64,000 nt of DNA, from the NCBI RefSeq assembly GCF_014323705.1, contig NZ_JABVEC010000016.1:62001-126000 (forward strand), read 5' to 3'. Under the pieces are notes generated by a model that saw only the letters and a list, made by a program, of their open reading frames with translations, made no database searches and was not told the origin of the DNA. This document shows, piece after piece, positions 43,361 to 52,201 of this stretch. The position numbers were made by a program, and so were the translations under genes. Numbering within the stretch: position 1 is the first letter of the stretch; each line of letters starts with the position of its first letter. The stretch is from Actinomadura alba (GTDB lineage Bacteria; Actinomycetota; Actinomycetes; Streptosporangiales; Streptosporangiaceae).

Positions 43361-44533
43361 ATGACTGGAACAGAACCTGAGTTCAAGTTGTCTACAGCAA
43401 TCATGACACATCCAGGACGGATTGAGGCCGCCCAATCGTTGGCGAAGTCGATCGTGGAGTTGTCTCCAAAAATAATAGTAGACCCGACTCCCACCGGTCG
43501 AACGATCGACAATGCTGTTCGCGCTTGGAACGCGGTGGAGGACGACGCGACTCATCACTTGGTACTACAGGACGACTGCCATGTTTGCAGCGGCTTCATA
43601 CCGATGCTACGCAGTGCTATATCCGAAATGCCGCACTGTGCTCTGTCGTTCTTTACCACTTGGAGTTCTCGAACATCAAACGTGGTACGAATTGCAGCAT
43701 TGCGCAGATCTCGATGGGCTGAGGTTTGTGACTACTATCTACCTTGCGTTGCTCTTGTGCTGCCGGCATGGATGGCTCAATCATTTTCTCTAAGCTCACT
43801 CAATGGAGTATATCTCGAGGATGATTCTGCGCTATTCGAGTATATAACCAAGCATGACGTCCGCGCATACATGCATGTACCCAACCTTGTTCAGCATTCC
43901 GAGCTTCCGACAGTTGCGAGGAATCAGGTTGGCACACGGCTTTCAGTTTACTTCCATGATGACGCCACAGCGATGGGCGCCAGAAGAGGGATAACAGAAG
44001 CTGGGACGATTCTCCCTCAATTCTCCTGGTACAGGCGACAGAACTACTGGTTATACAGAAGAGATACACGAGCACAATGGTACGAGATCAACAGCGAAGA
44101 ATCAGTTCTTGAATATATCGGGATCGACCTGGACAAGGTCCATGATCACTATGAGAAGGCCCGTCAAGCTCAGCCAGAGGCGATAGGAGTTGTTGATGAC
44201 GGATCTCATTATGCTCTATGGCTAAGCGCCTTTGGTCTCGGAATGGCAGCTGCTGGTAGAGGTAACATATACCTCCATACTGACGCTGCTCAAATAGCAC
44301 TCGGAACGCTAGCACCTGGCGCATGGCGGCTGATGGCGGCGGACCATGTGATAGCACAACACAGAGTAGCACTTGCAAAGTTCGTCACCGCCGCCGTCGA
44401 GCTAGGGGTTTCATACGTAAAAAACGGCCAGGCTCCCGCCATCCACGATATTTCCTTGCCTTCAAATTTCCTTGGAAGGCGAGCCCTCTCCCACATCGAT
44501 CCAATGAATCCATATAATCAGCGGCAGCTTTAG
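43361..44533 (+). CDS. Glycosyltransferase-like protein, function unknown
   Basis: 390 residues. The N-terminal ~170 residues look like a GT-A nucleotide-sugar fold: STAIMTHPGRIEAAQSLAKS, TIDNAVRAWNAVEDDATHHL, then LVLQDDCHVCSGF with a D-D metal-type motif. It continues ALVLPAWMAQSF, GVYLEDDSALFEYI and PNLVQHSELPT. The C-terminal ~180 residues are an additional unrecognised domain (LWLSAFGLGMAAAGRGNIYL). Codon use is clearly AT-richer than its neighbours, pointing to separate origin. Three bases separate it from the transporter gene, so they are co-transcribed. Confidence 0.55.
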   Translation: MTGTEPEFKLSTAIMTHPGRIEAAQSLAKSIVELSPKIIVDPTPTGRTIDNAVRAWNAVEDDATHHLVLQDDCHVCSGFIPMLRSAISEMPHCALSFFTTWSSRTSNVVRIAALRRSRWAEVCDYYLPCVALVLPAWMAQSFSLSSLNGVYLEDDSALFEYITKHDVRAYMHVPNLVQHSELPTVARNQVGTRLSVYFHDDATAMGARRGITEAGTILPQFSWYRRQNYWLYRRDTRAQWYEINSEESVLEYIGIDLDKVHDHYEKARQAQPEAIGVVDDGSHYALWLSAFGLGMAAAGRGNIYLHTDAAQIALGTLAPGAWRLMAADHVIAQHRVALAKFVTAAVELGVSYVKNGQAPAIHDISLPSNFLGRRALSHIDPMNPYNQRQL

Positions 44534-44536
44534 TGA

Positions 44537-45727
44537 ATGAATCCTCCAGGGGTTCTAGCAATCTATAGCGCACCCGCGTATAGGCCTCACGTGGCAACTC
44601 TTATTGCCGCCGGCGCAGCATCGTCATGTGGAGTTCCACTCCTTCCTATCCATGTGACAACAACAGCAGGAGGCACTCTATCCCAAGTGGGATACATATC
44701 TACGACCTCACTGCTTGGTTCGCTTGTGGGACTCATTCTGGGCCACATTTCCGATCGCCGGAAATCGAATACCGGAATCATTCGGATCAGCGCACTGCTG
44801 CTCAGCTTTGGATGGTTCGCAGTAGGCTGGACCCGCAGTGTTCTAGAAGTGTTTCTTATTTCAATCTGCTTCTTGTCACTCGCTACCGTCCTTAGCTCTC
44901 AAGTCTTCGCCGCAATATCCACATCCCAGGAATCCAAGGAAAGGGAACGCGCCAAGGTAGCGAGTTCTCTCCGTGCATGTTTCTCATTGGGGTACGCGAT
45001 TGGTCCTCTAGTGGGGGCCGCGATTGCTGGCATCGGAGGGATTAGAGCCGCTTTTTCGGTCTCCGGTCTTTTGTACTTCAGCATCGTTCTCATTGCGAAA
45101 AGCCCCGCGCCGTCAAATCTTGAGGAAGTTCGAAAGGTCAGCTCGCCTGGTGGGGTGGCGCCAAGCAGCTTGGGTCGGATGGTATTCTTCTGCAGCCTGC
45201 TGTGCTTGGTGCTTGTGGGTGATTTTCTAAAAGCCTCTTACCTTCCGGTCTACATCGTCCACAACCTTGGTTATTCAATCCTGGTTAGCGGAGTTTTGCT
45301 CGGGCTGTGTGCAGGACTCGAGTTGATCGCCTTCATGGTGATTGGACTGATATCGTCACGGTACGGCGCCGGGTGGACAGTTGCCATCGCAGTCGGAATA
45401 GCCTCACTGGGTTACAGCTTGATGGCAGGCATTCCTCATCTCGCGGTTATTTACATGGTTCAGATTTCCCACGTCTGGGTTTTTGCCGCTATTCATGGGG
45501 TCGGCCCGATCTATACTCAACGTCTTCTGGGGCCGCATATTGGGACTGCTACGGCATCCTTCTTCTTTGCTGTAGCCGGCGCTAAGGTTTTAAGTGGTGT
45601 AATAGGTGGGGTACTTGCAGTTCCTCTTGGCCTTCCAAACTTGTTCTGGCTTCCAGCCGCAATATGTGCCATTGTGTTTATTGTAATGATCTTTACTGTC
45701 CCCCGAGGGGTGCTGCGTGTGCAGTGA
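44537..45727 (+). CDS. Major facilitator superfamily exporter (sugar-efflux-like)
   Basis: A 396-residue protein with about 12 hydrophobic segments. Motif A-like GLILGHISDRRKSNTGIIRI follows helix 2. FSLGYAIGPLVGAAIAGIGG is the motif C-like helix 5 of drug/sugar antiporters. The second half starts LGRMVFFCSLLCLVLVGDFL. The overall pattern is nearest to SetA-type sugar/lactoside effluxers. Like the gene before it, it is AT-rich for this genome. Its role is likely export of the product made by the adjacent glycosyltransferase-like and tetrapyrrole-type enzymes (inference). It ends 23 bp from the convergent hemA. Confidence 0.8.
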   Translation: MNPPGVLAIYSAPAYRPHVATLIAAGAASSCGVPLLPIHVTTTAGGTLSQVGYISTTSLLGSLVGLILGHISDRRKSNTGIIRISALLLSFGWFAVGWTRSVLEVFLISICFLSLATVLSSQVFAAISTSQESKERERAKVASSLRACFSLGYAIGPLVGAAIAGIGGIRAAFSVSGLLYFSIVLIAKSPAPSNLEEVRKVSSPGGVAPSSLGRMVFFCSLLCLVLVGDFLKASYLPVYIVHNLGYSILVSGVLLGLCAGLELIAFMVIGLISSRYGAGWTVAIAVGIASLGYSLMAGIPHLAVIYMVQISHVWVFAAIHGVGPIYTQRLLGPHIGTATASFFFAVAGAKVLSGVIGGVLAVPLGLPNLFWLPAAICAIVFIVMIFTVPRGVLRVQ

Positions 45728-45750
45728 CCTTTACCCCACGGAGGAGTGGA

Positions 45751-47082
45751 TTAGGTTTCTGGTCCCTCGACTCGGCCGCTTGGTTCGCTGGAGGTTCCAT
45801 TCGGAATTCGGGAGCTATCAGGCCCCGCCGGGTCGGTGTGCGTGGCCGATTCCGGGGGGTTCGGCGGGAGGTCGAACAGCTCGCGCAGCACGGTGGCGTA
45901 CTGCCCGCCGCCGGGTGCCGCGGCTAGTTCCTGGACGCGCACGGTGGGCGTGTGCAGCAGTTTGTCCGCCACTCTTTGGACCGTCCGGGCGATGACGCCA
46001 TGCGCGCGTTCGTCAAGCTCGGGGAGTCGGGTGGTCAGCCGGGCCAGTTCACTGTCCACCACGGCTGTCGCCTTGTCCCGTAGCGCGGCCACCGTCGGGG
46101 CCACCGCCTCCGCGTACCGACTCGCCCGGCAGTCGGCGATCTCATCCTCGATGATGCGCGTGACCGCCTCGATATCGACGGCGTTGGCGTGCGCCCGGTC
46201 GACGAGGTCGTCCAGACCGATCAGGATGGCGCCGGGCCGCAGCGCGGCTTCCGGGTCGATGCCGCGCGGGAAGGCCAGATCGAGCAGGACTACGGGGCGG
46301 CACACCATGTCCGCAGTGACCACGTACTCGCCTGCACCTACGCAGGAGACGACCAGGTCGGCGGTGGCGAGCGCGTCCCCCACGTCCGCGAGTGGAATCG
46401 CGGCGGCATGCACCGGGACGTTGTCGGCCAGGCGTTCGGCCCGCCGTACGGTCCGATTCGCCACCGTGACCGTGGCGATCCCGCGATCAGCCAAGGTGTT
46501 GGCGGTCAGTGTGCTGATCGAGCCTGCTCCGACGATCAGCGCGTGCTTGCCGGCCACCGGTCCGACGATGTCCAAGCCCACGGTCACCAACGAGGCACCG
46601 GCACGGTTGATGCTGGTCTCGGACCGGGCTCGCTTGCCGACCCGCAGCGCCCGCTGCATGACCCCGTGCAGCACCCGGCCCACAGTGCGGCGATCCTGCG
46701 CGAGCCGGAAGGCGGCGCGTACCTGGCCCAGGATCTGGTCCTCACCGATCACCATCGAATCCAGCCCGCACACCATCTTGAGCAAGTGTCGGAACGCGTC
46801 GTCGTCCGCGTACTGGTAGAGGTGCGGAACCAGCCGATCCGGCGGAATACCGCAGTGCCGGGCGAACAGTTCGGTGATGGTCTGGACGCTCTGCGAAGAC
46901 GTCACGGTCTCGGCGTAGACCTCCACCCGGTTGCAGGTGGCGACGACCACGGCCTCGCGGGTTCCGGGGGCGCGATGGACGTCACTTAGTAATCTCTTGG
47001 CGGTCTCCTCGGTGATGGCTGCCCGCTCGAAGATGGCCAGTGGCGCGCTCCGATAGCTTAATCCGATCACCAGAATGCTGAT
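45751..47082 (-). CDS. hemA: Glutamyl-tRNA reductase
   Basis: About 443 residues. The nucleophile is in VVVATCNRVEVYAE. The His and substrate region read FRHLLKMVCGLDSMVIGEDQ and ILGQVRAAFRLAQ. NADPH domain: HALIVGAGSISTLTANTLAD and VANRTVRRAERLAD. The helical dimerisation domain follows, then a Pro/Ser-rich ~35-residue tail. GGAGG at 47095-47091 places initiation at an ATC codon (47082), giving the conserved beginning S-I-L-V-I-G-L-S-Y-R-S-A-P. ATG 47148 is the nearest AUG but lacks a site. The C5-pathway enzyme makes glutamate-1-semialdehyde, the HemL-type substrate encoded next door. Confidence 0.9.
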   Translation of the reverse strand: MSILVIGLSYRSAPLAIFERAAITEETAKRLLSDVHRAPGTREAVVVATCNRVEVYAETVTSSQSVQTITELFARHCGIPPDRLVPHLYQYADDDAFRHLLKMVCGLDSMVIGEDQILGQVRAAFRLAQDRRTVGRVLHGVMQRALRVGKRARSETSINRAGASLVTVGLDIVGPVAGKHALIVGAGSISTLTANTLADRGIATVTVANRTVRRAERLADNVPVHAAAIPLADVGDALATADLVVSCVGAGEYVVTADMVCRPVVLLDLAFPRGIDPEAALRPGAILIGLDDLVDRAHANAVDIEAVTRIIEDEIADCRASRYAEAVAPTVAALRDKATAVVDSELARLTTRLPELDERAHGVIARTVQRVADKLLHTPTVRVQELAAAPGGGQYATVLRELFDLPPNPPESATHTDPAGPDSSRIPNGTSSEPSGRVEGPET

Positions 47083-47230
47083 GGCAATCACCTCCGCTGG
47101 CGGACGTCGACTCTGCTGGCGGACGTCGACTCTGGGCAGTTTATTCACTGCAACAATCCGTTGTAATTATGGATACTATGCCCTATGGCGAGTGCTGCGT
47201 CTAGTCAAAAGGATTTCGGATTCGACTGGC
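47083..47230. promoter_or_regulatory. Divergent promoter region of hemA and the hemB homologue
   Basis: An AT-richer 148-bp spacer with a CAACA-n4-TGTTG-like dyad (47151-47165 area) and a TATGGATACTAT stretch (47168-47179) that may hold a -10 box for the rightward gene. The assignment is tentative. Confidence 0.4.
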
Positions 47231-48196
47231 ATGGCCGCCATATCAGCAGCCCTTTCCTGGGACGGGAGTGAGTTCGTGATCGAGCACGACGTCACAGAGT
47301 TCGCGGTCACCGGCGAGACGGTCAGTACCCTGAAGCCCTCGGATCTGGCAATGGTCTTCCTGGTCCGGGACGACCCGGAGGCCGGGGCACGCCCGATGCC
47401 GACGCTGGGCTTGCGGGATGTCGGTCCTGCCGTGAAGGACTTGGTCAGACACGGGGTCAGCGCGGTCAAGGTGTTCGCCGGCGGCGATCGCCGCGACGCC
47501 CTGGGGTCGGCGGGCCGCGCCCGCGACAGCATGATGTCCCGAGCCATCCAGGAGGTGAAGGCGGCCGACGCGTCGATGACGGTAATGACCGAGACATGTC
47601 TGTGCTCGTTCACGGACACCGGGGAGTGCCATGTAGGCGATGACGCGGGCAGCCCGGACATCGCGGCCACCATCGAGGCGATCGCGGAACAGGCGGTGGT
47701 GCAGGCGAAAGCGGGGGCGGACATCGTGGGACCGGCCGCGATGCTGCCCGGAAGCGTGCGTCGGGTGCGTCAGGCACTGGACGATGACGGGCGGTCGGGC
47801 ATTCGCATCATGCCGCATCTCATCTTCGACTCAAGGCTCTACGACGGCTATCGCCGCACCATGGACGCGATTCCGGCGTCCGGCGAGCGCCGCGTATTTC
47901 AGGTGGATCCGCAGCGGCCGACGCGCGCGGTCCGGACCTCCCTGGAGTTCATCGAAGAGGGCGCGGACATGCTACTGCTGGAGCCCGCCCTGTTCTGCGC
48001 CGACGTGCTGGTCGCGTTAAAGCGGATCTGCGCTGTACCGCTGGCGCCGTTCTCCGTGTCGGGCGAATACACCAGACTAATGGGGGCCGACGGGGATCAT
48101 CGCTTGCTGTTCGAGCTGTTCACCATGTTAAAGCGCGCCGGGTCGGATCACATCATTACGTACGCCGCCGCAGAACTGGCGCGTACGCTGGAGTGA
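47231..48196 (+). CDS. Porphobilinogen synthase (HemB) homologue lacking both catalytic lysines
   Basis: 321 residues. The family is unmistakable: the zinc-type triad [80 protein letters not shown] and [17 protein letters not shown]. The two Schiff-base lysines are replaced: the S-Y-x-x-K-Y-A-S position is Ile198 (MPHLIFDS), and the M-V-K-P-A position is Glu251 (LLLEPALF). The enzyme cannot work by the known mechanism, so a new reaction, a binding role or inactivity are the options. ATG 47231 has no obvious ribosome site. It is divergent from hemA. Confidence 0.88.
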   Translation: MAAISAALSWDGSEFVIEHDVTEFAVTGETVSTLKPSDLAMVFLVRDDPEAGARPMPTLGLRDVGPAVKDLVRHGVSAVKVFAGGDRRDALGSAGRARDSMMSRAIQEVKAADASMTVMTETCLCSFTDTGECHVGDDAGSPDIAATIEAIAEQAVVQAKAGADIVGPAAMLPGSVRRVRQALDDDGRSGIRIMPHLIFDSRLYDGYRRTMDAIPASGERRVFQVDPQRPTRAVRTSLEFIEEGADMLLLEPALFCADVLVALKRICAVPLAPFSVSGEYTRLMGADGDHRLLFELFTMLKRAGSDHIITYAAAELARTLE

Positions 48197-48320
48197 TGCC
48201 GCCACATGGCAGGCAACGACCAGGTCTGCCCGTCCCTCGACTAATCCGCGTGCTCGAAGCGACACTGAAGCTCCCAAGAGCACGGCTCCCAGCGCCTGGC
48301 TAATCCACGGCCTCCAACCA

Positions 48321-48500
48321 CCACAGCACCTGATGGGTTTGCCGGCTCCGGTGGAGCGTAAGAACGGGTGGCAGCCGGCCGAGGCGGCCGGGGACGCAAC
48401 CCCTGATCGGAGGCAGCGGCTGCTCAACAACGCCCGCTGGGACCCTCGTCAGGTGCGTGATGACCTGCGGGCCGGCTCTGGGCGATCGAAGAGTTGGCTG
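48321..48500 (+). pseudogene. IS701-type transposase N-terminal relic
   Basis: The frame reads [20 protein letters not shown] then [20 protein letters not shown] and DLR. This is the conserved N-terminal signature of IS701-family transposases (L-x-R-K-N-G-W-x-x-A-E, M-Q-R-L-L-x-x-A-x-W-D). No DDE catalytic region follows. It is wedged between the hemB homologue and hemC, so an insertion and deletion occurred inside the cargo. Confidence 0.7.
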
Positions 48501-48509
48501 ACTGGAGTA

Positions 48510-49418
48510 CTACACCGTGGCTCGGATTTCCCGCAGGATGTGCTCCGCCCCGGACATGACAAGCGTGGCGGCGAGCTGCGCACCAAGCGCCTCTGGGTCC
48601 CGGCCGAAGGCGTTCGCGACCACCTTGTGGCTGCCGTCGAGCGAGGTGACCTGTGCGCTCAGACGCAGACCGCGCCCCTCAGCCGGCACCGCGTAGGCTC
48701 CGACCGGTACCGAGCAGCCGCCATGCAGTTCGGCGAGCAGCGCCCGTTCCGCGCGAACCGCGGCGTCCGCGACCGGATCGCCCACCGAGGAGAGCATCTC
48801 CCGCAGTTCGGTGTCGGCCGCCCGTATCTGGACGCCGAGTGCCCCCTGACCAGGCGACGGCGGAAAATCTTCCAACGGAAGCAGATCCGCGATCTGGTCC
48901 TCAAGGCCCAAGCGGCGCAGCCCAGCCGCCGCCAACACCACGGCGTCCAACCCGGTCTCCAGGCGCCTGAGACGCGGTGGCACATTGCCGCGGATCGGCA
49001 CGATGTCCAAATCCGGGCGCAGTGCCTTGAGCTGCGCGATCCGCCGTGGCGATCCAGTGCCGACCCTGGCCCCGGGACGCAGGGCCGCGAGGGTGGAGCC
49101 GCACAGCGCGTCCCGCATGTCGGCACGCGGCGGGGTCGTGGCCAGGGCGAGCGCCGGCGGCATGCTGGTCGGCAAATCCTTGAGAGAATGCACCGCCACG
49201 TCGATCCGCCCGGCCAGCAGTTCCTCCTCAAGCCTGCTGGAGAACGCCCCGTCCCCGCCCACTTCGCTCAGCGGACTCTTGCGATCCCGGTCACCGTCCG
49301 TGGTGATGGTGCGGGTTTTGAACCTGATCACCGGGCAGGGGACAAGGCTGGCAAGGTACTCACGCACCATGGCCTGCGCCAAATGGCTACCGCGGACACC
49401 GATAACGACCGTCTCCAT
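48510..49418 (-). CDS. hemC: Hydroxymethylbilane synthase (porphobilinogen deaminase)
   Basis: 302 residues. [17 protein letters not shown] (N-terminal substrate loop), the catalytic Asp in [52 protein letters not shown], and the dipyrromethane-cofactor Cys in [14 protein letters not shown] are all present. The enzyme looks active and polymerises four porphobilinogens. No hemD follows, unlike the usual hemACD order. It is a second-copy candidate inside the tRNA-Thr island. Confidence 0.92.
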   Translation of the reverse strand: METVVIGVRGSHLAQAMVREYLASLVPCPVIRFKTRTITTDGDRDRKSPLSEVGGDGAFSSRLEEELLAGRIDVAVHSLKDLPTSMPPALALATTPPRADMRDALCGSTLAALRPGARVGTGSPRRIAQLKALRPDLDIVPIRGNVPPRLRRLETGLDAVVLAAAGLRRLGLEDQIADLLPLEDFPPSPGQGALGVQIRAADTELREMLSSVGDPVADAAVRAERALLAELHGGCSVPVGAYAVPAEGRGLRLSAQVTSLDGSHKVVANAFGRDPEALGAQLAATLVMSGAEHILREIRATV

Positions 49419-49559
49419 GCCACTAGGTTATGGCCGGGTGAGGAGTTGCGTGGCCCTACCCCCTCTCAATTTGTGCGCACCTCTTCGCCAGTGGATCTGC
49501 TTGAGGATGTCGCGTGGGTCGGTGGGGAGGGGTCGGCGGCATGGTGAGGGACCCAAGGC

Positions 49560-49742
49560 CACCGAGTCACTCCCCCATGCCCGCGTCCACGATCTCCGGC
49601 ACATCCACGTAACCACGCTCCTCCTGGCGGGCGTTCCTGTCCACGTGGAAGCTGCCCCGCTGGGCCATGCTGATCCGGCGATCACGCTCCGGGTCTACGC
49701 CCAGGCGATCCATGAGGCCCCGGCCGCGTGCCGTCAGTTCGT
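49560..49742 (+). pseudogene. Tyrosine integrase C-terminal relic
   Basis: The plus strand reads ARVHDLRHIHVTTLLLAGVP then VHVEAAPLGHADPAITLRVY and AQAIHEAPAA. This is the R-x-x-R-x-H/L-G-H/Y block of a phage integrase, including the active Tyr. It lacks the N-terminal two thirds. Its relation to the two other integrase relics is by family only. Confidence 0.7.
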
Positions 49743-49946
49743 CACACGGCCCTACGCGGAACGCCGTCGTAGTCGGCCTGTAGGCCTGGTTCTTTTCCGG
49801 GGTTGGCGTGGCCTGCACAGATGCGAGCGGTTGGGCAGTGACCTGCAGACGTCTACTCCGACGCCAGGTACGAGGTGCGTCGGCGGCCGTCCGCGAAAAT
49901 GACTTCAGTCCCGGCCAAGCAGTGGCTGGTTCGACAGGAGAGAAAC

Positions 49947-50753
49947 GTGAACGATCTGCTTGCCGGCCTCGACAACGTCGAGTGGGCTCGGCTGCGGCAC
50001 GCGTACGGCTCGGCCGCTAACGTTCCGGTACTGATACGGGATCTACGCGCTGGGAAACCGGATGCCTGCCATGAGTTGTGGGCCTGCATCTGTCACCAGG
50101 GCACACGGTACGAGGCGTCCGTTCCCGCCGTGCCGTTCATCCTGCGGTTGGCCGCCACCTCCGACACGCCCGATCGCCCGGCCGTCGTGGAACTCCTGGA
50201 AACGCTCGCGATCGGTGTAGTCGACCACCCCGCACATCTTGGCCTTGATGTCGCGGCTTGGCGGCATGAGGTCGCCCGGCTGCCGCCGTCTGTCACCGGC
50301 GATGCCGGACAGGGCATGAGCACCTCCCCATGGGCGCTGGCCGCCTACGACGCGGTCCGCATGGGCACCCCAACGTTCTGCGCGCTGTTGGATGATCCGG
50401 ACCCAACCGTCCGCGCAGCCTCGGCCCATCTCCTCGGCTGGTTTCCAGAGGAAATCGACCTGACCCTTCCCCATTTGCTGGATCTGTTGAGCTCAGAGCC
50501 CCTGGGGGATGAAGGCCTGTTCGATCGCGTCTTCCCGGTAACCGCCTCGGTGATGAGGCTTGCCTTCGGCTCCGAGGACATCTGGTGGCCACCTGCATTC
50601 GATGAACTGACGCCGACACAGCAGCACGCGATCCGAGCGTTGGCCGAGCTGGGAGAGCGTGCCTGGCGCCGGGAAGAGTTCCGGACGATGCTGCAGGTGC
50701 GGTGCTTGCCGGATGATCAGAAGGGTTGCCGGCTATATGCCGGAATGGGTTAG
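49947..50753 (+). CDS. HEAT-repeat-like hypothetical protein
   Basis: 268 residues from GTG 49947 with AGGAGAG 6 nt upstream. It is helical with repeated pairs (VPAVPFILRLAATSDTPDRP, AVVELLETLAIGVVD, DDPDPTVRAASAHLLGWFPE, LPHLLDLLSSEPLGD). HEAT-repeat proteins of this type are scattered through actinomycete accessory regions. Partner and function unknown. It lies between two integrase relics. Confidence 0.65.
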   Translation: MNDLLAGLDNVEWARLRHAYGSAANVPVLIRDLRAGKPDACHELWACICHQGTRYEASVPAVPFILRLAATSDTPDRPAVVELLETLAIGVVDHPAHLGLDVAAWRHEVARLPPSVTGDAGQGMSTSPWALAAYDAVRMGTPTFCALLDDPDPTVRAASAHLLGWFPEEIDLTLPHLLDLLSSEPLGDEGLFDRVFPVTASVMRLAFGSEDIWWPPAFDELTPTQQHAIRALAELGERAWRREEFRTMLQVRCLPDDQKGCRLYAGMG

Positions 50754-50842
50754 ACGTCGGCTGGCATGGTGGAGCTGGACGGTTCCGGACTTGCGCGGGG
50801 GCGGGGCCTCGCGGGCTGGCACCTGCCTGGACACGATGGCAG

Positions 50843-51000
50843 GATCATGATCTCGTCTTCGCCTCACGGGTGGGCGCCGAGCGCAACCCGAACAACGTGC
50901 TCCGATCCTTCCGGAGCGTCTTGAGTAAGGCTGAGCGCCGAAGCGCTGGACGAAATCTTTGCTCAGGAACCCTTGGAGCCCAAGTCACTCAGTTGGTCAC
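50843..51000 (+). pseudogene. Integrase relic paralogous to the integrase at 52769-53600
   Basis: RWQDHDLVFASRVGAERNPN and NVLRSFRSVLSKAE match the C-terminal part of the right-hand integrase. A jump then leads to LDEIFAQEP in another frame, matching MDEIFAEQA, the last residues of that protein. The active-site segment between them is deleted. It is followed 15 bp later by the second att-like repeat, the same order as at the intact tRNA. Confidence 0.75.
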
Positions 51001-51014
51001 TCACCCGGTAGCAG

Positions 51015-51097
51015 AAGGCCCCTTCCGAAGATCGGAAGGGGCCTTCCACCTGCGGAGCCGCCTATCGGAATCGAACCGATGACCTATTCATTACGAG
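51015..51097. repeat. att-like site 2: tRNA-Thr 3' half plus hairpin
   Basis: A second copy of the hairpin and of the 41-nt tRNA 3' half (51057-51097), identical in that core to the copies at 41709-41749 and 53673-53713. The sequence to its right diverges immediately after the anticodon-loop end. It separates the 9.3-kb hem-carrying element from a 2.6-kb element. Confidence 0.85.
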
Positions 51098-51228
51098 GGA
51101 AGGTCATGTACTCGTTCCGCGCTCGAGGTCTCTGCCGACCTGGCGATGCCCGTCCGCTGCCGTCCATAGCTGTCCAGGGTGGCGCGTGCCCGTTGTCACC
51201 CAGTTAGTCACTCGCCTGTCGATCCTAT

Positions 51229-51255
51229 GCGCTCGTAGAGCGCAGTCTCCCCCGG
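51229..51255. repeat. 27-bp direct repeat, left copy
   Basis: Begins GCGCTCGTAGAGCGCAGT. It differs at one base from 52202-52228. The pair brackets the secreted-protein gene and its promoter almost exactly. The first 14 bases are self-complementary (GCGCTC-GT-AGAGCGC-like). Confidence 0.8.
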
Positions 51256-51292
51256 GCGCGTGGTGCCATGGTGGTGCCACGCGCGCCACCAG

Positions 51293-52069
51293 TCATGGGG
51301 CGGTGTAGAGGCAGTACGCGGTGGCGCGGGCGACGATCCGGTTGGTCTGCCGCTCCTTCACCTCGGCTTTGACGTCGTACGACAGGTAGTAGTGCGGCCC
51401 GACGGTGTGTGCGTAGGCGGTGTTGACCCAGGTCCCGTCTGCCGAGGCCGTGATGTCCTGCTGGGCGGCCAAGTAGGGCGTGGTGGTCCACCGGGGGCTG
51501 TCCGCGGTGTACTGGTAGACGGGCTTGTTGTAGTACTCCACCTTGAGCGGCTGGTCGGGGGTGAAGTTCTCGCCCTCCAGGCGGGCGGCGAAGGTGTTCG
51601 TGGCGGAATCGCACGTCAGTGCCAGCTGGGTACGGGTGTCGTAAGTGCAAGTGCCGTCGTAGTAACCGGGGTACTGCGCGCCCTCAGGGGTGCGGAAGGT
51701 GACCCGGACGGTTTCGGTGTAGAAGCTGTAGTCGGCCGCATTCCAGGTCTTGGTGTAGCCCTCGACGTTGAGCGACCAGTCAGATCCTACCGTCGCCGGG
51801 ACGCTCGCGAGGCGCCTGCCGACGTCCGGGATCTGGGCCGAAGTGCCGCCTGTGGAGACGGCGCTGCCCGTCAGCACGGTGAAGTCCACGATGATCGATC
51901 TGCCGGCGGACATCGTCCCGAACGTGCCCGACAGTCGGGCGGAAATGGTGTTGGTCGCCTTGTCGCAGGTGACGGTGGCGGTCCCCGGTGTCGCGGCGGT
52001 GGCGGCGCCCACCGGGGCGAGCAGGGCCGCCAGGGCCATGAGTAGGACGGCGATGATACGAGCGCGCAC
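51293..52069 (-). CDS. Secreted protein with repeated Ig-like halves, unknown function
   Basis: 258 residues. GTG 52069 is chosen for AGGGAG 8 nt upstream and the signal peptide RARIIAVLLMALAALLAPVG cut near ATAATPG. The mature part repeats a motif: TVTCDKATNTISARLSGTFG and LALTCDSATNTFAARLEGEN, each followed by a beta-sandwich-like segment. It therefore has two related domains, each with one Cys, plus CTY and CLYTAP cysteines. It has no recognised enzyme motif and is bracketed by 27-bp direct repeats, as if it came as a cassette. Confidence 0.65.
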   Translation of the reverse strand: MRARIIAVLLMALAALLAPVGAATAATPGTATVTCDKATNTISARLSGTFGTMSAGRSIIVDFTVLTGSAVSTGGTSAQIPDVGRRLASVPATVGSDWSLNVEGYTKTWNAADYSFYTETVRVTFRTPEGAQYPGYYDGTCTYDTRTQLALTCDSATNTFAARLEGENFTPDQPLKVEYYNKPVYQYTADSPRWTTTPYLAAQQDITASADGTWVNTAYAHTVGPHYYLSYDVKAEVKERQTNRIVARATAYCLYTAP

Positions 52070-52201
52070 GTGCTCTCCCTTGGAGACGGTAGGCGTGTCG
52101 GAAAGATCATCTACCGGCGCCCGGCGATCATCTGCGATCTGGCCGGCACTGGACAGCCGAGGATCCCTACTATCGCGGGCATGGGTCGCAACTTGATCCA
52201 C

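Noticed and set aside
42028-49418. Ordinary housekeeping haem operon
   Set aside because: HemB homologue lacks its lysines, hemD and later genes are absent, gene orientation is mixed, and the block is bounded by tRNA-derived repeats with integrase relics.
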